From contig NC_064615.1 in NCBI RefSeq assembly GCF_023898315.1, forward strand, positions 6,024,501 through 6,088,500: 64,000 nucleotides of DNA, in the 5' to 3' direction. The DNA is from Schistocerca nitens. Its lineage: Eukaryota; Arthropoda; Insecta; Orthoptera; Acrididae. The stretch's first letter is position 1. Each line of letters opens with the position of its first letter. This document shows positions 21,961 to 33,927 of this stretch, piece by piece. Below the pieces are notes generated by a model, which was not told where the DNA came from, did not search any database, and saw only the letters and a program-made list of their open reading frames with translations. Both the position numbers and the translations under genes were made by a program.

Positions 21961-22199
21961 CCCGTTGGGAACTGTCATTTTTACTCAGGTGATCCGTGTG
22001 GAAACGTTTCCGACGTGATTATAGCCAAACGATGGGCATTAACAGACTCCGAACGCGGAATGTTAGTTGGAGATGGACAGACGGGACATTACATTTCGCA
22101 AATCGTTAGAGAATCCAGTATTGCGAGTTCCACAGTGCCGTGAGTGCGCCGATAATACCAAGTTTCATGCCTTACCTCCCACCACAGACAAAGCAGTGG
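21961..22199 (+). pseudogene. Tc1-like transposase N-terminal fragment
   Basis: The plus-strand frame includes ALTDSERGMLVG, then GHYISQIVRESSIASSTVP before a stop at 22141. This is a helix-turn-helix N-terminus of a Tc1-type transposase, a different family from the 12421 and 22331 copies. It breaks off at the SINE at 22200. Confidence 0.5.
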
Positions 22200-22283
22200 C
22201 AGCCGGCCGGGCGGTTCTAGGCGCTGTAGTCTGGAACCGCGAGACCGCTACGGTCGCAGGTTCGAATCCTGCCTCGGGCATGG

Positions 22284-22289
<6 letters not shown>
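22200..22289 (+). mobile_element. SINE family 1 head, tail missing
   Basis: The head with box B GGTTCGAATCC and CTCGGGCATGG is present. The family 1 tail is replaced by a (TA) run and the Tc1-like copy 2. Confidence 0.85.

Positions 22290-22332
<43 letters not shown>
22287..22332. repeat. (TA)n microsatellite, left of Tc1 copy 2
   Basis: About 22 TA units abut the transposon end. Confidence 0.9.
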
Positions 22333-22333
<1 letters not shown>

Positions 22334-23750
22334 TCCTGGAAATTGAAATAAGAACACCGTGAATTCATTGTCCCAGGAAGGGGAAACTTTATTGACACAT
22401 TCCTGGGGTCAGATACATCACATGATCACACTGACAGAACCACAGGCACATAGACACAGGCAACAGAGCATGCACAATGTCGGCACTAGTACAGTGTATA
22501 TCCACCTTTCGCAGCAATGCAGGCTGCTATTCTAGCATGGAGACGATCGTAGAGATGCTGGATGTAGTCCTGTGGAACTGCTTGCCATGCCATTTCCACC
22601 TGGCGCCTCAGTTGAACCAGCGTTCGTGCCGGACGTGCAGACCGCGTGAGACGACGCTTCATCCAGTCCCAAACATGCTCAATGGGGGACAGATCCGGAG
22701 ATCTTGCTGGCCAGGGTAATTGACTTACACCTTCTAGAGCACGTTTGGTGGCACGGGATACATGCGGACGTGCATTGTCCTGTTGGAACAGCAAGTTTCC
22801 TTGTCGGTCTAGGAATGGTAGAACGATGGGTTCGATGACGGTTTGGATGTACCGTGCACTATTCAGTGTCCCCTCGACGATCACCAGTGGTGTACGGCCA
22901 GTGTAGGAGATCGCTCCCCACACCATGATGCCAGGTGTTGGCCCTGTGTGCCTCGGTCGTATGCAGTCCTGATTGTGGCGCTCACCTGCACGGCGCCAAA
23001 CACGCATACGACCATCATTGGCACCAAGGCAGAAGCGACTCTCATCGCTGAAGACGACACGTCTCCATTCGTCCCTCCATTCACGCCTGTCGCGACACCA
23101 CTGGAGGCGGGCTGCACGATGTTGGGGCGTGAGCGGAAGACGGCCTAACGGTGTGCGGGACCGTAGCCCAGCTTCATGGAGACGGTTGCGAATGGTCCTC
23201 GCCGATACCCCAGGAGCAACAGTGTCCCTAATTTGCTGGGAAGTGGCGGTGCGGTCCCCTACGGCACTGCGTAGGATCCTACGGTCTTGGCGTGCATCCG
23301 TGCGTCGCTGCGGTCCGGTCCCAGGTCGACGGGCACGTGCACCTTCCGCCGACCACTGGCGACAACATCGATGTACTGTGGAGACCTCACGCCCCACGTG
23401 TTGAGCAATTCGGCGTTACGTCTACCCGGCCTCCCGCATGCCCACTATATGCCCTCGCTCAAAGTCCGTCAACTGCACATACGGTTCACGTCCACGCTGT
23501 CGCGGCATGCTACCAGTGTTAAAGACTGCGATGGAGCTCCGTATGCCACGGCAAACTGGCTGACACTGACGGCGGCGGTGCACAAATGGCTGCGCAGCTA
23601 GCGCCATTCGACGGCCAACACCGCGGTTCCTGGTGTGTCCGCTGTGCCGTGCGTGTGATCATTGCTTGTACAGCCCTCTCGCAGTGTCCGGAGCAAGTAT
23701 GGTGGGTCTGTCACACCGGTGTCAATGTGTTCTTTTTTCCATTTCCAGGA

Positions 23751-23753
<3 letters not shown>
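22331..23753 (-). mobile_element. Tc1-like transposon, copy 2
   Basis: It is a 1423-bp near-twin of copy 1 with the same inverted repeats. Both terminal bases differ from copy 1 (T for C at the left, A for G at the right), as if swallowed by the flanking TA microsatellites. Confidence 0.92.
22486..23508 (-). pseudogene. Tc1-like transposase, two stops near the N-terminus
   Basis: The frame of 340 codons starts at 23508 (MPRQRGREPYVQLT). Two stops replace the Trp and Tyr of the GWTYRR motif (TGG to TAG, TAC to TAA) near 23418-23426. Everything after that is open to the end (GGYTLY), including a second DNA-binding region around GVSARTIRNRLHEAG and the catalytic blocks VFSDESRF, LFQQDNARPH and SPDLSPIEHVWD. 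I count 32 residues between the second Asp and the Glu; classical Tc1 has 34. The catalytic core is therefore intact, but full-length protein cannot be made without readthrough or an internal start. Confidence 0.9.

Positions 23754-23831
<78 letters not shown>
23752..23831. repeat. (TA)n(GT)n compound microsatellite
   Basis: A (TA) run to 23797 is followed by a (GT) run to about 23831, right of Tc1 copy 2. Confidence 0.92.
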
Positions 23832-23834
<3 letters not shown>

Positions 23835-25001
23835 GGAAATATCTGCTATTTAGTAATGAATTTACCCAGTCAGGTAGCCTGCCCAAGATAGTACTGCCAA
23901 GTTTGTTCTTCCTTTGGTTTCCTCAAACCGAATAAATGCAGCTTTTGCTCAGCTAGCTTAAAGTTATCACTTCTGAGAAAGCTATACTTTAACTGGTAAG
24001 GAGCATTCGAACACGTGGTAACAAACAGACCCACAGATGTCTGTGAATTACCGCATGCATTCCTTGAATCTGTGTTCGCAACGGCCTGATTGGCTAACTT
24101 CAATGCTAAATAACTTAGAAACGGCGCAAAGTGTACAATTTTTCCTCACAATTATTCGTCAACAAAGCCTTTCCTTCACCCCCCCCCCCCCTTACATGTT
24201 TTTCAGACAGTTTCTGACCAAAGAGTATATTTAATACAGTAACTAAATTGTGGTGTACATTAAACAAATAGCAAAGCTTCAGCAATTCCACATTCCATTT
24301 GCCTTTGTACTGAATCTAAGCAAGAAAATCTCTCAAATGTATAACAGCTTTGTACGAAATCAATGTGTAAACATAATGTACATTGAAGAACATATGCAAC
24401 ATTTAGCAATATGCCCCATCTTTTCGATACTACTTCCCTTGTAAGTACACTTCACTCTTACAAATTCATGTTTTTTTTTTTACATTAACAGTGTCTTATC
24501 TAAAAAAAATCAGTTTTATCACCAGTAAAAGATGAAAAATAATCTGCGTTGCTCTTGGTCTGCTGCTGTGATTAGGCGTCTGTACTTCACACTAGCATCA
24601 GGAATACAACAACATAATTCTCCACCATACGATAATGGTGTGAACCACGGAAATACGTAGTGGAAAATATGCAAGCTGTCCCAGTAAATTATTTTACTTA
24701 TAACTGTCAACAGTCGAAACCATCATGGTGCCGCCGTTTATGAATGAAATATTCACAAAGCAGGTGTTCAAACACAGCCTAAAACCGAGCTGCGTACTGC
24801 TTTGCGTCAAAATTATATCATACGGGAAAACGAGTGAACTATCATACGGGAAAAGCGAGTGAACTCGAAACTTTGAGGAAGACTCTCGCAAATATTTTGC
24901 GAAACAGTTCCTGTCTCATAAATTGTTTCCGTTATCACGCAGTTCTGCCGCGTACGAGAAGTTATCAGTGAGAACTCATTTGTGGTCGAATCACTCAAGT
25001 G
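23832..25001. other. No gene; contains a small tandem duplication
   Basis: A C-run occurs at 24179-24191 and a 24/25-bp duplication at 24817-24865. Nothing else recognised. Confidence 0.4.
24817..24865. repeat. 24/25-bp tandem duplication
   Basis: Units starting ATCATACGGGAAAA lie at 24817-24840 and 24841-24865 and differ by one inserted G. Confidence 0.9.
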
Positions 25002-25010
25002 TCACGTGAT

Positions 25011-25193
25011 GGATCGCTATGAGCACTATGGGACTTCACGTCTGAGGTCATCAGTTCCCTAGAACTACTTAAACCTAACTAACCTAAGGACATCACACAC
25101 ATCCATGCCCGAGGCAGGATTCGAACGTGCGACCGTAGCAAACCTGCAGTTTCGTACTGAAGCGCCTAGAACCGCTCGGTCACCGCGGCCGGC
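25011..25193 (-). mobile_element. SINE family 1
   Basis: The tail begins near 25017 (TATGAGCACTATGGGACTT) and the head ends GGCCGGC at 25193. Duplications TCACGTGAT flank it at 25002-25010 and 25194-25202. Confidence 0.9.
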
Positions 25194-25345
25194 TCACGTG
25201 ATAGAAAATCAGGTGATTTTGACTGAGCGGCATGAATCAACACCATATTAATATCGCTATGACCAGCTGTGGCAGCATTATACATAAATATTATTATCTT
25301 ATTGTAGTTTCTCATACAGTAATGACTTTCTATTGCAGGTGAACA

Positions 25346-25536
25346 GCCGGCCGCCGTGGTCCAGCGTTCTAGGCGCTTCAGTCTGGAACCACACGGCTGC
25401 TATGGTCGCAGGTTCGAATCCTGCCTCGGGCATGGATGTGTGTGATGTCCTTAGGTTAGTTAGGTTTACGTAGTTCTAAGTTCTAGGGGACTGATGACCT
25501 CACAAGTTAAGTCCCATAGTGCTCAGAGCCATTTGA
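25346..25536 (+). mobile_element. SINE family 1
   Basis: It starts GCCGGCCGCCGTGG, has box B GGTTCGAATCC, and ends CAGAGCCATTTGA. No clear duplication. Confidence 0.9.
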
Positions 25537-28500
25537 CAAAAATTTTTGAGTGTTATATGAAAATACTACCATAGTACAATATAAATTTCTTTTTCCTTTT
25601 TTCCGTTTCCTTTCACGTCGAACATAGAATTGCAGTAGTGTACGTCAGGTTTTGTGTTTCTTTCTACTTACGTCATGTAAAGGCCATATATAGAATTGTA
25701 CGTCAGATTTTATGTTCTTTCTATACACGTTATTCAACTGCCATCTAGGGAATTATTATTTTTCGTTTTGTGCTGTGGTGCCCTTATAGATTTAATAACA
25801 TGTTACTTCTGAGTAAAATATTTCTATTTGCATAAAATTGTACATTCGAGTGAAATATTTGAAGGACTGAATTTATCTGGAGAGAAACGAGATTTGCGGT
25901 AAATCAATAGCTCTGTATGCGAAGCGATAGCAAAGCAGTCCGGATAGTAGCGTGGAGACCAGTTGACTTAAGCCAAGCTTTGTGCGTGAAGCGTAACCAC
26001 GAAGAGAACGGTCATTTATATAGGTGAGAAGTGCGGAACGATGAGTGGGCAGTTGCACGTGTTTATGCGTTCATAGTCATACAGAAATCTTTCTTGCATT
26101 ATTGCATGAAGTACAGACTGTGAGATCATCCTTTTTAAAGTGGACGGTTTTCGGCAAGAGCTATCCAATGAACTGACATACGGACTGAAACGTACAATGA
26201 ATACGTTTTTACTACACTGGTATTTATAATGTTGCGGAATGTGATTTAAACGTTCGTATGTGTTTCGTGCACTGGTTGCTACTACTTGTGTTTCGTAAAC
26301 TGACTTATAATACTTGTGTTTTCGTAAACTGACTTCTACTACTGCTCGCAGTTGAATTAATATGCACAATGCCACATAATGACGATGATTTACTTGTCGT
26401 CTTGGTGAAATATTTCCTTTCGTACGACGAACCGGAAGATAATGACTTGCGTGTTTTTTGCTGGTACTAGTGGTAGATAAATTACTATGCGCAACTCGAC
26501 TGTGTATAGAAGAGGGGTCAGTCGTTATTTCTCACAAAAAATTGTCTGAAATTTGATTTAGTTGATGTTTTGTTGGAAATACTGACTCCAAAATGTACTC
26601 TGTTTATTGCAAGTAAAATTAATTATTTTAATAGTTAATGTCCTGTGTAATCCTTGGATATACAATTGACTTACTTAAGACTAAAACCTGTTTGTGGCAA
26701 GTAAAATAAATTAGGCCTATTTTATTTTACTAATTTTGTAGTCCTACTCTTATTATTCATGACAGGGGTCTTGCAGACTCCACAGCAAACCAGCTGCCTT
26801 TCCGATAGTTTATATTTTACCAGAACGACTTGCTGAAGTAGCTGGATCACTTAGAACGTTATCAGTTTAGCACAATTATACTCTTTATTGAGCGGTCAAA
26901 AACAATGTAAAAGGTAAATCCCAGTGCTCAATTGAAGATAAATGTATTTCTAAATATCAAAACACTTTCAGATGAGAGTAAGTTTTTTATGATAAAATAA
27001 GCATTTAAGATTCCACTATTACTTACTTAGAACGCAATTATATACTATACTGCTTGTAAGGACAGAAGAAAATCTGAAGTCAGCACAAGTAATCAAAACA
27101 TTAAATCGTTAATTACTGAATAGCTTGAAGACCGAACTCTCTTTGATGAAGATGACAGCAGAGATTCAGAAGCTGATGGTCATCAGGACAATGAACGCAC
27201 GTCTGCTAGCGTCCCAGGTGAAACAAGCAGTGAGGAATTGGATATATAAACTACAAAATTGCCTATTTCGCTATCGGTCATGGAGAGACTCAATGTCTCC
27301 TGTGGGCAGAAGTCAACTACGGAGTATCATCAAAGTTCCATCTTGTCCAGGAAGAGGTAGTGTAACTAAAGGGAAAGGAAAATCCAGTCTAAATGAAGAT
27401 TTACATGACGTGAGAAATATTATAATCAACGTCTGGAAGACAATTTGGCGGTTTTACGTTGTGTGGCCGAACAGGAAAATTGTGATGTCACCAAGTCTCA
27501 GCAAAACACAACCACTGTAACTGATGGCGTGAAAACAACATTATTTTATAATGAAACTACAGCAGGAACTGATTCTCTTGACCAGAATACAAGTACGTAT
27601 ACTTGAAAGTGACAGTCAACGAGATGGTATTTTGTCTTACGGACAAATATGCTTATTTTGACAGTAAAATCTCAACGACATGATAAAAACAGAACTTTTC
27701 TCGTATGGATAGAAGAATCAACGAGCCACGCCTCCAAAACTAAGTTCTACAAGCCGCGGCACGTTGTGGAATTAGTAGCCAATGGGCGAAGATTGCGGCA
27801 ACTGGAAGCTCACCGAAAGGAAAATGCTTCATGTGCTCCAATGTATAAGACAGAGAAGCGGTCAATCATTCCGCAAAAGCACAAAAAATATATACAAAGA
27901 GCATAGTGAAATTAATTGTGAAAAGTATTACTTTTAATGAGAAAATATTGTGACGTGGGTCAGTAAAACTAAGTTACTTAGACAATTCTGAAAAATTATA
28001 ATATAATTTACTATTCTGTATTTCATATTATATTAAAAGTCATAATATCATAATAAACAAGTTCTTATTCACTTCGTGTCAGCAACTCCTTCAGAACTTT
28101 ATAATACTTCCGTTAACACTAACATTTAGTACTTGTTTTAAGGTAGAGTCTTAGATAGCCCTCTCATGTATTTTTGCTAGTCGAGCCATTCAGGCATCCA
28201 ACGGTTAATCCTTGCAACTCACCGCTGGATTGGTTTCTAGTATATCGCATCCCAACTGTGAAGTAAACAACATGTTACGTAAACTGTTCTCCGTTTTGAG
28301 ATAACGCATTGAGTAAGAGATATATGAGTAATGGAACAAAGTGTTTAACGATGCTAAATTAACCTTTGATGTTATTGGTAAACGTTTTGTTATTCGTACG
28401 GAGTTCACTGATCTCAAACGTAAAGAACGACGACTGCAACCTACCAGAAAGCTTAACAACTCTTAACAACAGGTCTGTCAGCTGTCATCGATCTCGTTTC

Positions 28501-28733
28501 GACGGATCCACTGCATTGTTGTAGTTAAAAAATTTTTCATAATAACGGTTAAATGCGAGGACTGATTCAATTTAGTTACATATTTTATTTCTTAATTCAT
28601 TTACTTTTTGGAAATTTCTTGTAGTGTTGGCGTAATATTCAGTTTCTTGCTATCTTCGTATTTTTCTGTATATAAGTGTTATATTTTCCAGTGGCTGTAA
28701 GCGTTGTTCGTTTATTTGTGTGCACATTGAAAC
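25537..28733. other. No gene recognised
   Basis: AT-rich sequence with short frames. The longest is 131 codons at 27125-27520 (+), starting MKTELSLMKMTAEIQK; it has no motif I know. A decayed DNA transposon is possible. A small duplication lies near 26281-26338. Confidence 0.35.
26281..26338. repeat. Imperfect tandem duplication, about 30 bp
   Basis: TACTTGTGTTTCGTAAACTG recurs with one extra T in the second unit. Confidence 0.7.
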
Positions 28734-28790
28734 ATGCCAAGCGTTTGTTGTATTTACACGAAGTGTTACCAGAATTCACGCGGTATTTAG
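28734..28790 (+). pseudogene. Possible THAP-domain start (transposase-like)
   Basis: The frame MPSVCCIYTKCYQNSRG resembles the first cysteine pair of a THAP zinc finger, which starts MP-x-C in P-element-type transposases and host proteins. A stop follows at once. A downstream piece at 28843-28860 reads LFNFPV, which could be the FHRFP-like segment. Weak and broken. Confidence 0.25.
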
Positions 28791-30615
28791 AACCCGCTAG
28801 TGGGTACATCAACTTCAACCAATGAGGAGCTTGTTTCTATTGTTTAATTTTCCTGTTTCGTCAGAACTGACAGTTTACCCGTTAGACGCAAGGCAAGGAA
28901 AAAAAGAAGACAGAACGTGGATGGTAACCATTACTTTCATCGATTGGATTACCAGTTTGCATAAGCGATTCCTCGTGCGAAAAAAGTGTAAAGTAGCAAG
29001 AATTACTAGTAATTGATTGGACCATCACGAGATCAAATTTAAGGCGATAAAGCATATATTTTTCCCTCCGAAAGCTGGAAGTGATTCACTTCAGCGTGAT
29101 GAACGCGTTATACAAAACTTGAAATTTCACTATCGAAAGCGATTGTTCCGAAAATATTTACTCATAATTTTAGGAAAGAAGATTTTTCCACCAATTAATT
29201 AGATGTGTTACGTTCTACACAGAACATGGTAACGCCAAAGACAACTGAAAATTATTTTCTCCTTGCAGACTTCTCCAAAGTACCAGATTCTTTGGCTCTT
29301 CAATAATCAACCTTATGTGAACTTAGGCACGTTTAATGAAATGTTTGAGAAATTACACGGTTTCCGGCCTCAAGTCACCGTACCGACTACAGCTAAAGAA
29401 TTGACAATGAAGTCAATGTCGCATGTCTTGTCCACATTGCATCGAAAGTGCGGAGCATCATGAAAAGTAAGTGCACTTATTTAGACGCGCATTCGAATGT
29501 CAAAATGAATAATACAACGGACAGTATCGTACATTCTGTAGAAAATTTGACACTGAGAAACACACTGCAACAACAATTTGTTTCATTCTATAAAAAAAAA
29601 AAAATTACTGTGACATATTATACAGAGATTCACGATGAAGTTTTAGCAGGAAATGGAATAACTTTGAAGTCATAAAATTTGACGACATCGGAAACAGTAT
29701 TATTTTTCACACACATCGTGTGAAACGATATTTTTAATACGGATAAATATTTTGGTCCTCTTAGATTCGTGTAAAACGTTTGTCAGTGGTTAACAAACTT
29801 TCGTGCTCTGTTTCACGAGATTATCTATCTTTACTAGTCATTATGATTCGTACAAACTTCATAATATCTAAATAACGTACCTTCATATCAACAGCCGGCG
29901 AAGAGACGGAAAACGAAGAACAGCGTGCAACAGTGGCCACCGCCGCCGTTGGTCACGTTGCAAATTCTGCAAGTATTATATATTTACATCCATTCACGCA
30001 TATTCAGCCTTCATATGGTGTCCACCTGTTAAGCACAACATTTTTTCCCAATATCTCAAATTATAGTGTATTTGCTTCAGACGTGGCTCTTATTGTGTTG
30101 CAAGGAGAATCGTATTGCGAAAGTCACAAATGCCAATATATTGGCAACCGCTAACACGTACCTTTACTCCAGTTTGTAGTTTCAGTATGTGTATGAAGTT
30201 CTTATAATTTGCAGTATTCAAGGTTAGCGAGCGTGCAACGGTTCTCTAATCAAGGCTACTTAAAGATTTTCAGCAATTTTGTCACAAACTTCAGCGATAT
30301 TACTTACTCTTAACAACTGAATCACTATGCTTCGCTAATGTCAATCGTTGGTAGTGATTCGTTTACGCTGCCAACTGTTGCTCTTAAACATCTTTTCGTG
30401 AAATTTATATTCGTAACAGATTTCATTTACAAAGACTACACACACTGCAGCGTTCGTAAGCTTTTGCCAGGAAACAGAATATATTTCACTTTAACATTTT
30501 GCGTCGGTTATTAAAACCTGCATACAATCCAAAATATGTCTGTCAAATAGAAAAAGTAATCTGCGAAGTTCCCTTACTTGAAGATTATGAATAGTTTTAC
30601 TGACGAAGAAAGAAG
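28791..30615. other. Nothing recognised
   Basis: Short frames only. A degraded continuation of a P-like element is conceivable but not shown. Confidence 0.3.
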
Positions 30616-30645
30616 CACTGCGGTCATGTATTATTATTGTGGTCT

Positions 30646-31597
30646 TCAGTCCTGAGACTGGTTTGATGCAGCTCTCCATGCTACTCTATCCTGTGCAAGC
30701 TTCTTCATCTCCCAGTACCTACTGCAACCTACATCCTTCTGAATCTGCTTAGTGTATTCATCTCTTGGTCTCCCTCTACGAATTTTACCCTCCACACTGC
30801 CCTCCAATGCTAAATTTGTGTTTCCTTGATGCCTCAGAACATGTCCTACCAACCGGTCCCTTCTTCTCGTCAAGTTGTGCCACAAACTCCTCTTCTCCCC
30901 AATCCTATTCAATACCTCCTCATTAGTTATGTGATCTACCCATCTAATCTTCAGCATTCTTCTGTAGCACCACATTTCGAAAGCTTCTATTCTCTTCCTG
31001 TCCAAACTTTTTATCGTCCATGTTTCACTTCCATACATGGCTACACTCCATACAAATACTTTCAGAAACGACTTCTGACACTTAAATCTATACTCGATGT
31101 TAACAAATTTCTCTTCTTCAGAAACGCTTTCCTTGCCATTGCCAGTCTACATTTTATATCTTCTCTACTTCGACTATCATCAGTTATTTTGCTCCCCAAA
31201 CAACAAAACTCAAAAATGGTTCAAATGGCTCTGAGCACTATGGGACTCAACTGCTGTGGTCATAAGTCCCCTAGAACTTAGAACTACTTAAACCTAACTA
31301 ACCTAAGGACAGCACACAACACCCAGCCATCACGAGGCAGAGAAAATCCCTGACGCCGCCGGGAATCGAACCCGGGAACCCGGGCGTGGGAAGCGAGAAC
31401 GCTACCGCACGACCACGAGATGCGGGCAAACAACAAAACTCCTTTACTATTTTAAGTGTCTCATTTCCTAATCTAATTCCCTCAGCATCACCCGACTTAA
31501 TTCGACTACATTCAATTATCCTCGTTTTGCTTTTGTTGATGTTCATCTTATATCCTCCTTTCAAGACAGTGTCCATTCCGTTCAACTGCTCTTCCAA
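30646..31597 (-). pseudogene. LINE reverse transcriptase C-terminal part
   Basis: The upstream piece (31597-31430) has MEEQLNGMDTVLKGGYKMNIN and NKSKTRII, the region just after the catalytic YADD block, which is not included. After the SINE, the frame 31038-30646 gives MYGSETWTIKSLDRKR, EMWCYRRMLKIRW and HNLTRRRDRLVGHVLRHQG, then a tail to WRAASNQS. It matches the C-terminus of the 17-1730 copy but is a different family. No catalytic motif is left. Confidence 0.85.
31212..31427 (-). mobile_element. SINE family 2, full length
   Basis: On the minus strand the head starts GCCCGCATCTCGTGG with box B GGTTCGATTCC, then a body GGATTTTCTCTGCCTCGTGA, then the family 1 type tail. Perfect 14-bp duplications AAACAACAAAACTC flank it at 31198-31211 and 31428-31441. 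Confidence 0.95.
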
Positions 31598-31639
31598 GTC
31601 CTTTGCTGTCTCTGACAGAATTCACTGCGGTCGTATTAA

Positions 31640-32726
31640 TTCTTAAACTATATTAACAGAATATTTTGTTGATACGATAGAATACACATTCAAAAATTTC
31701 TGTCGTTGACTACGTGAAGCGTTGGATGCAAAAAGTTGAAAATCAAGACTGATAAAAGAGGAAAGCTTGACTATCACGTAATTATAGTGCAGTTAATGGA
31801 ACGTTATATACTATTTTACCTTACGAAGTATAATACTCGCAAACTTACAGTTCTGTTCGATTATTGTTTCTCTCACTCAAACGTCACTAGACGGTGGTTT
31901 CAAAAACTAATGGAAACACCAGAACCGTAAAGGGTCCCGCACACGAGCGACGGATCGCGGCAGCAATCCAAGTTGCGCGATCTGACTGCGATCGCATGTG
32001 TGTGAGGTGACTGCAGATGGCAAGCACCACTGCTCGTCGTAATGTCGAAACAAGCCGACGAACCGCGTACGATGATCGTGTGGTTGCCTGCTTACGACTC
32101 GTTTGTCCAATTATTAAGCGTGGTAGTGTAGTCTGGTTTCGTTTGGCTATTTCAGATTAGAATTTATCCACGGAAGACTAACCACTCTGAGAAATGAAGC
32201 TGAAGGCTGGATTGCCACTATGATTGAGAAGGAATGCCACTAAAAGAATAAAAGCAAATACTCTTAGTTCGAAATTAATTCGCTAAATGCGAATTCTTTG
32301 ACATAGTTGTATTAAAGTCCGATTCATGAACGATGGCGGTTCGCGCAGTCGAGACATGGACGGGGACTGCATTGTTGTCGGTCCCAAGCGACAGACGCGA
32401 TACCCGAATATGCGTGCTTTTCACTTAAGGAAAGCGTGCATCCCGAAAATTATGTCTCTCGCTTGCTTATTTAGTATTTGTCGCTTACTTCCACCATTAG
32501 GGATGACAACTCGTAACAAATGGAATAAAAATTCACTAAATAACTCGCTACTATCATGTTTAACGTTGACATTGACTACTACATTCAGAGCAGAGAGTTC
32601 AGAACTCCACCGAACGCTCATTGCCTGTCTGAGAATGTCTGACGTAGGTGCGTAGAAGAAACCTAAAATCGACCACCATCGTTCGTGCCTCCAACTGGGA
32701 TGGATATACTCTACTACTACATACAC
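31640..32726. other. Nothing recognised with confidence
   Basis: The segment near 31928 (GGGTCCCGCACACGAGCGAC) recalls a DNA-transposon terminus, but I found no partner. Open frames at 32326-32655 and its antisense have no known motif. Confidence 0.3.
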
Positions 32727-33363
32727 TATGTTATCAAAAGTATCCGGACACTCCAAAAACATACGTTTTACATATTAGGTGCATTGTGCTGCTACCTGCT
32801 GCCAGGTACTCCATATCAGCGACCCCAGTAGTCATTAGACATCGTGAGAGGGCAGAATGGGGAGTTCCGCAGAACTCACGGATTTCGAACGTGGTCAGGT
32901 GATTGGGTGTCACTTGTGTTATACGTCTGTACGCGAGATTTCCACGCTCTTAAACATCCGTAGGTCCACTGTTCCGATATGATAGTGAAGTGGAAACGTG
33001 AAGGGGCACGTACAGCTCAAAAGTGTACAGGCCGGCCTCGTCTGTTAACTGACAGAGACCACCGACAGTTGAAGAGGGTCGAAATGTGTAATAGGCGGAC
33101 ATCTATCCAGACCATCACACAGGAATTCCAAACTGCATCAGGATCCACTGAAGGTACTATGACAGTTTGGCGGGAGGGGAGAAAACTTGGATTTCATGGT
33201 CGAGCGGCTGCTCATAAGCCACACATCACGCCGGTAAATGCCAAACGACGCCTCGCTTGGTGTAAGGAGCGTAAACACTGGATAACTGAACAGTGGAAGA
33301 GCGTTGTGTGGAGTGACGAATCACTTAACACAATGTGGCGATCCGATGGCAGGATGTGGGTAT
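32727..33363 (+). mobile_element. Tc1-like transposon, 5' part
   Basis: It begins CTATGTTATCAAAAGTATCC, a typical Tc1-type terminal repeat, and contains the N-terminal two thirds of a transposase. The 3' part is replaced by a family 4 SINE. Confidence 0.75.
32857..33363 (+). pseudogene. Tc1-like transposase, N-terminal part
   Basis: The start at 32857 gives MGSSAELTDFERGQVIG, a helix-turn-helix start, with a stop near 32980. It continues IVKWKREGARTAQKCTGRPR, RRTSIQTITQEFQ and the catalytic block VVWSDES near 33311, then the SDGRMWVW segment. The second catalytic Asp and the Glu are missing because the copy breaks off at the SINE. Confidence 0.75.
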
Positions 33364-33582
33364 GGTGTTGGCAAGCGCGGTGCACTCAGGTCTTGTGAGA
33401 CAAACTGAGGAGCTGCTTGACTGAGACGTGGCAGTTCCGGTCTCGTTAACTGACATACTGTGTGCTGACCACATGATCCTCTATATCCACATCCAGTGAC
33501 GTCTGTGGTCTGAGGATGACACGGCCGCCGGTCGGTACTGTTGGGCCTTCGTGGCCTGTTCAGACGGAGTTTAGATTTTTAG
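33364..33582 (+). mobile_element. SINE family 4
   Basis: It starts near TGGCAAGCGCGGTGCACTC, passes CTGAGGAGCTGCTTG and GGATGACACGGCCG, and ends GGAGTTTAG. It is the plus-strand partner of 17838-18055. Confidence 0.7.
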
Positions 33583-33927
33583 CTCCAATAGGAGCGGAGA
33601 TATGGGCAAAATATTTTTTTTCCAGCCCCAGCGTATAGGCTAGCTGTACTATACACGTGTTGGATTAGTATCGACCTTCTTCATCGACTGGCTTTGTATG
33701 GCGGCCTATACATCAGGGCCAAATAAATTATTTTCAGGCCGCTAATGTGTAGTCTACCCAGTATAATAGGCACGATGTGGGAGTAGTATCTCTGATTATC
33801 CTGAACTTGTATCCACAGTAAGCAACCTTCTAGTTACTAAGAGCTTCGATCAGTCTCAATATCAGTGCGAGGCAGTTCATATGGAATTAATACAATTAAA
33901 AAGAAAGCCAAGCGTGATAGAAACATG
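33583..33927. other. Nothing recognised
   Basis: No coding frame or repeat I can name. Confidence 0.35.

Larger units (their letters stand above)
30626..31622 (-). mobile_element. RTE-like LINE, 5'-truncated, split by a SINE
   Basis: The 3' end of a second RTE-like family lies on the minus strand. The insertion is flanked by CACTGCGGTC at 30616-30625 and 31623-31632, a 10-bp target duplication, so the boundaries are firm. A family 2 SINE sits inside at 31212-31427. Confidence 0.9.

Noticed and set aside
23752..23831. A CRISPR-like array in the repeat stretch
   Set aside because: It is a simple dinucleotide microsatellite without spacers, and the genome is eukaryotic.
27125..27520. 131-codon plus-strand frame as a host gene
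   Set aside because: No domain, no splice context, and surroundings are AT-rich intergenic sequence.
31928..32760. A PIF/Harbinger transposon
   Set aside because: One end-like sequence was noticed, but no partner repeat, TTA duplication or transposase motif was found.
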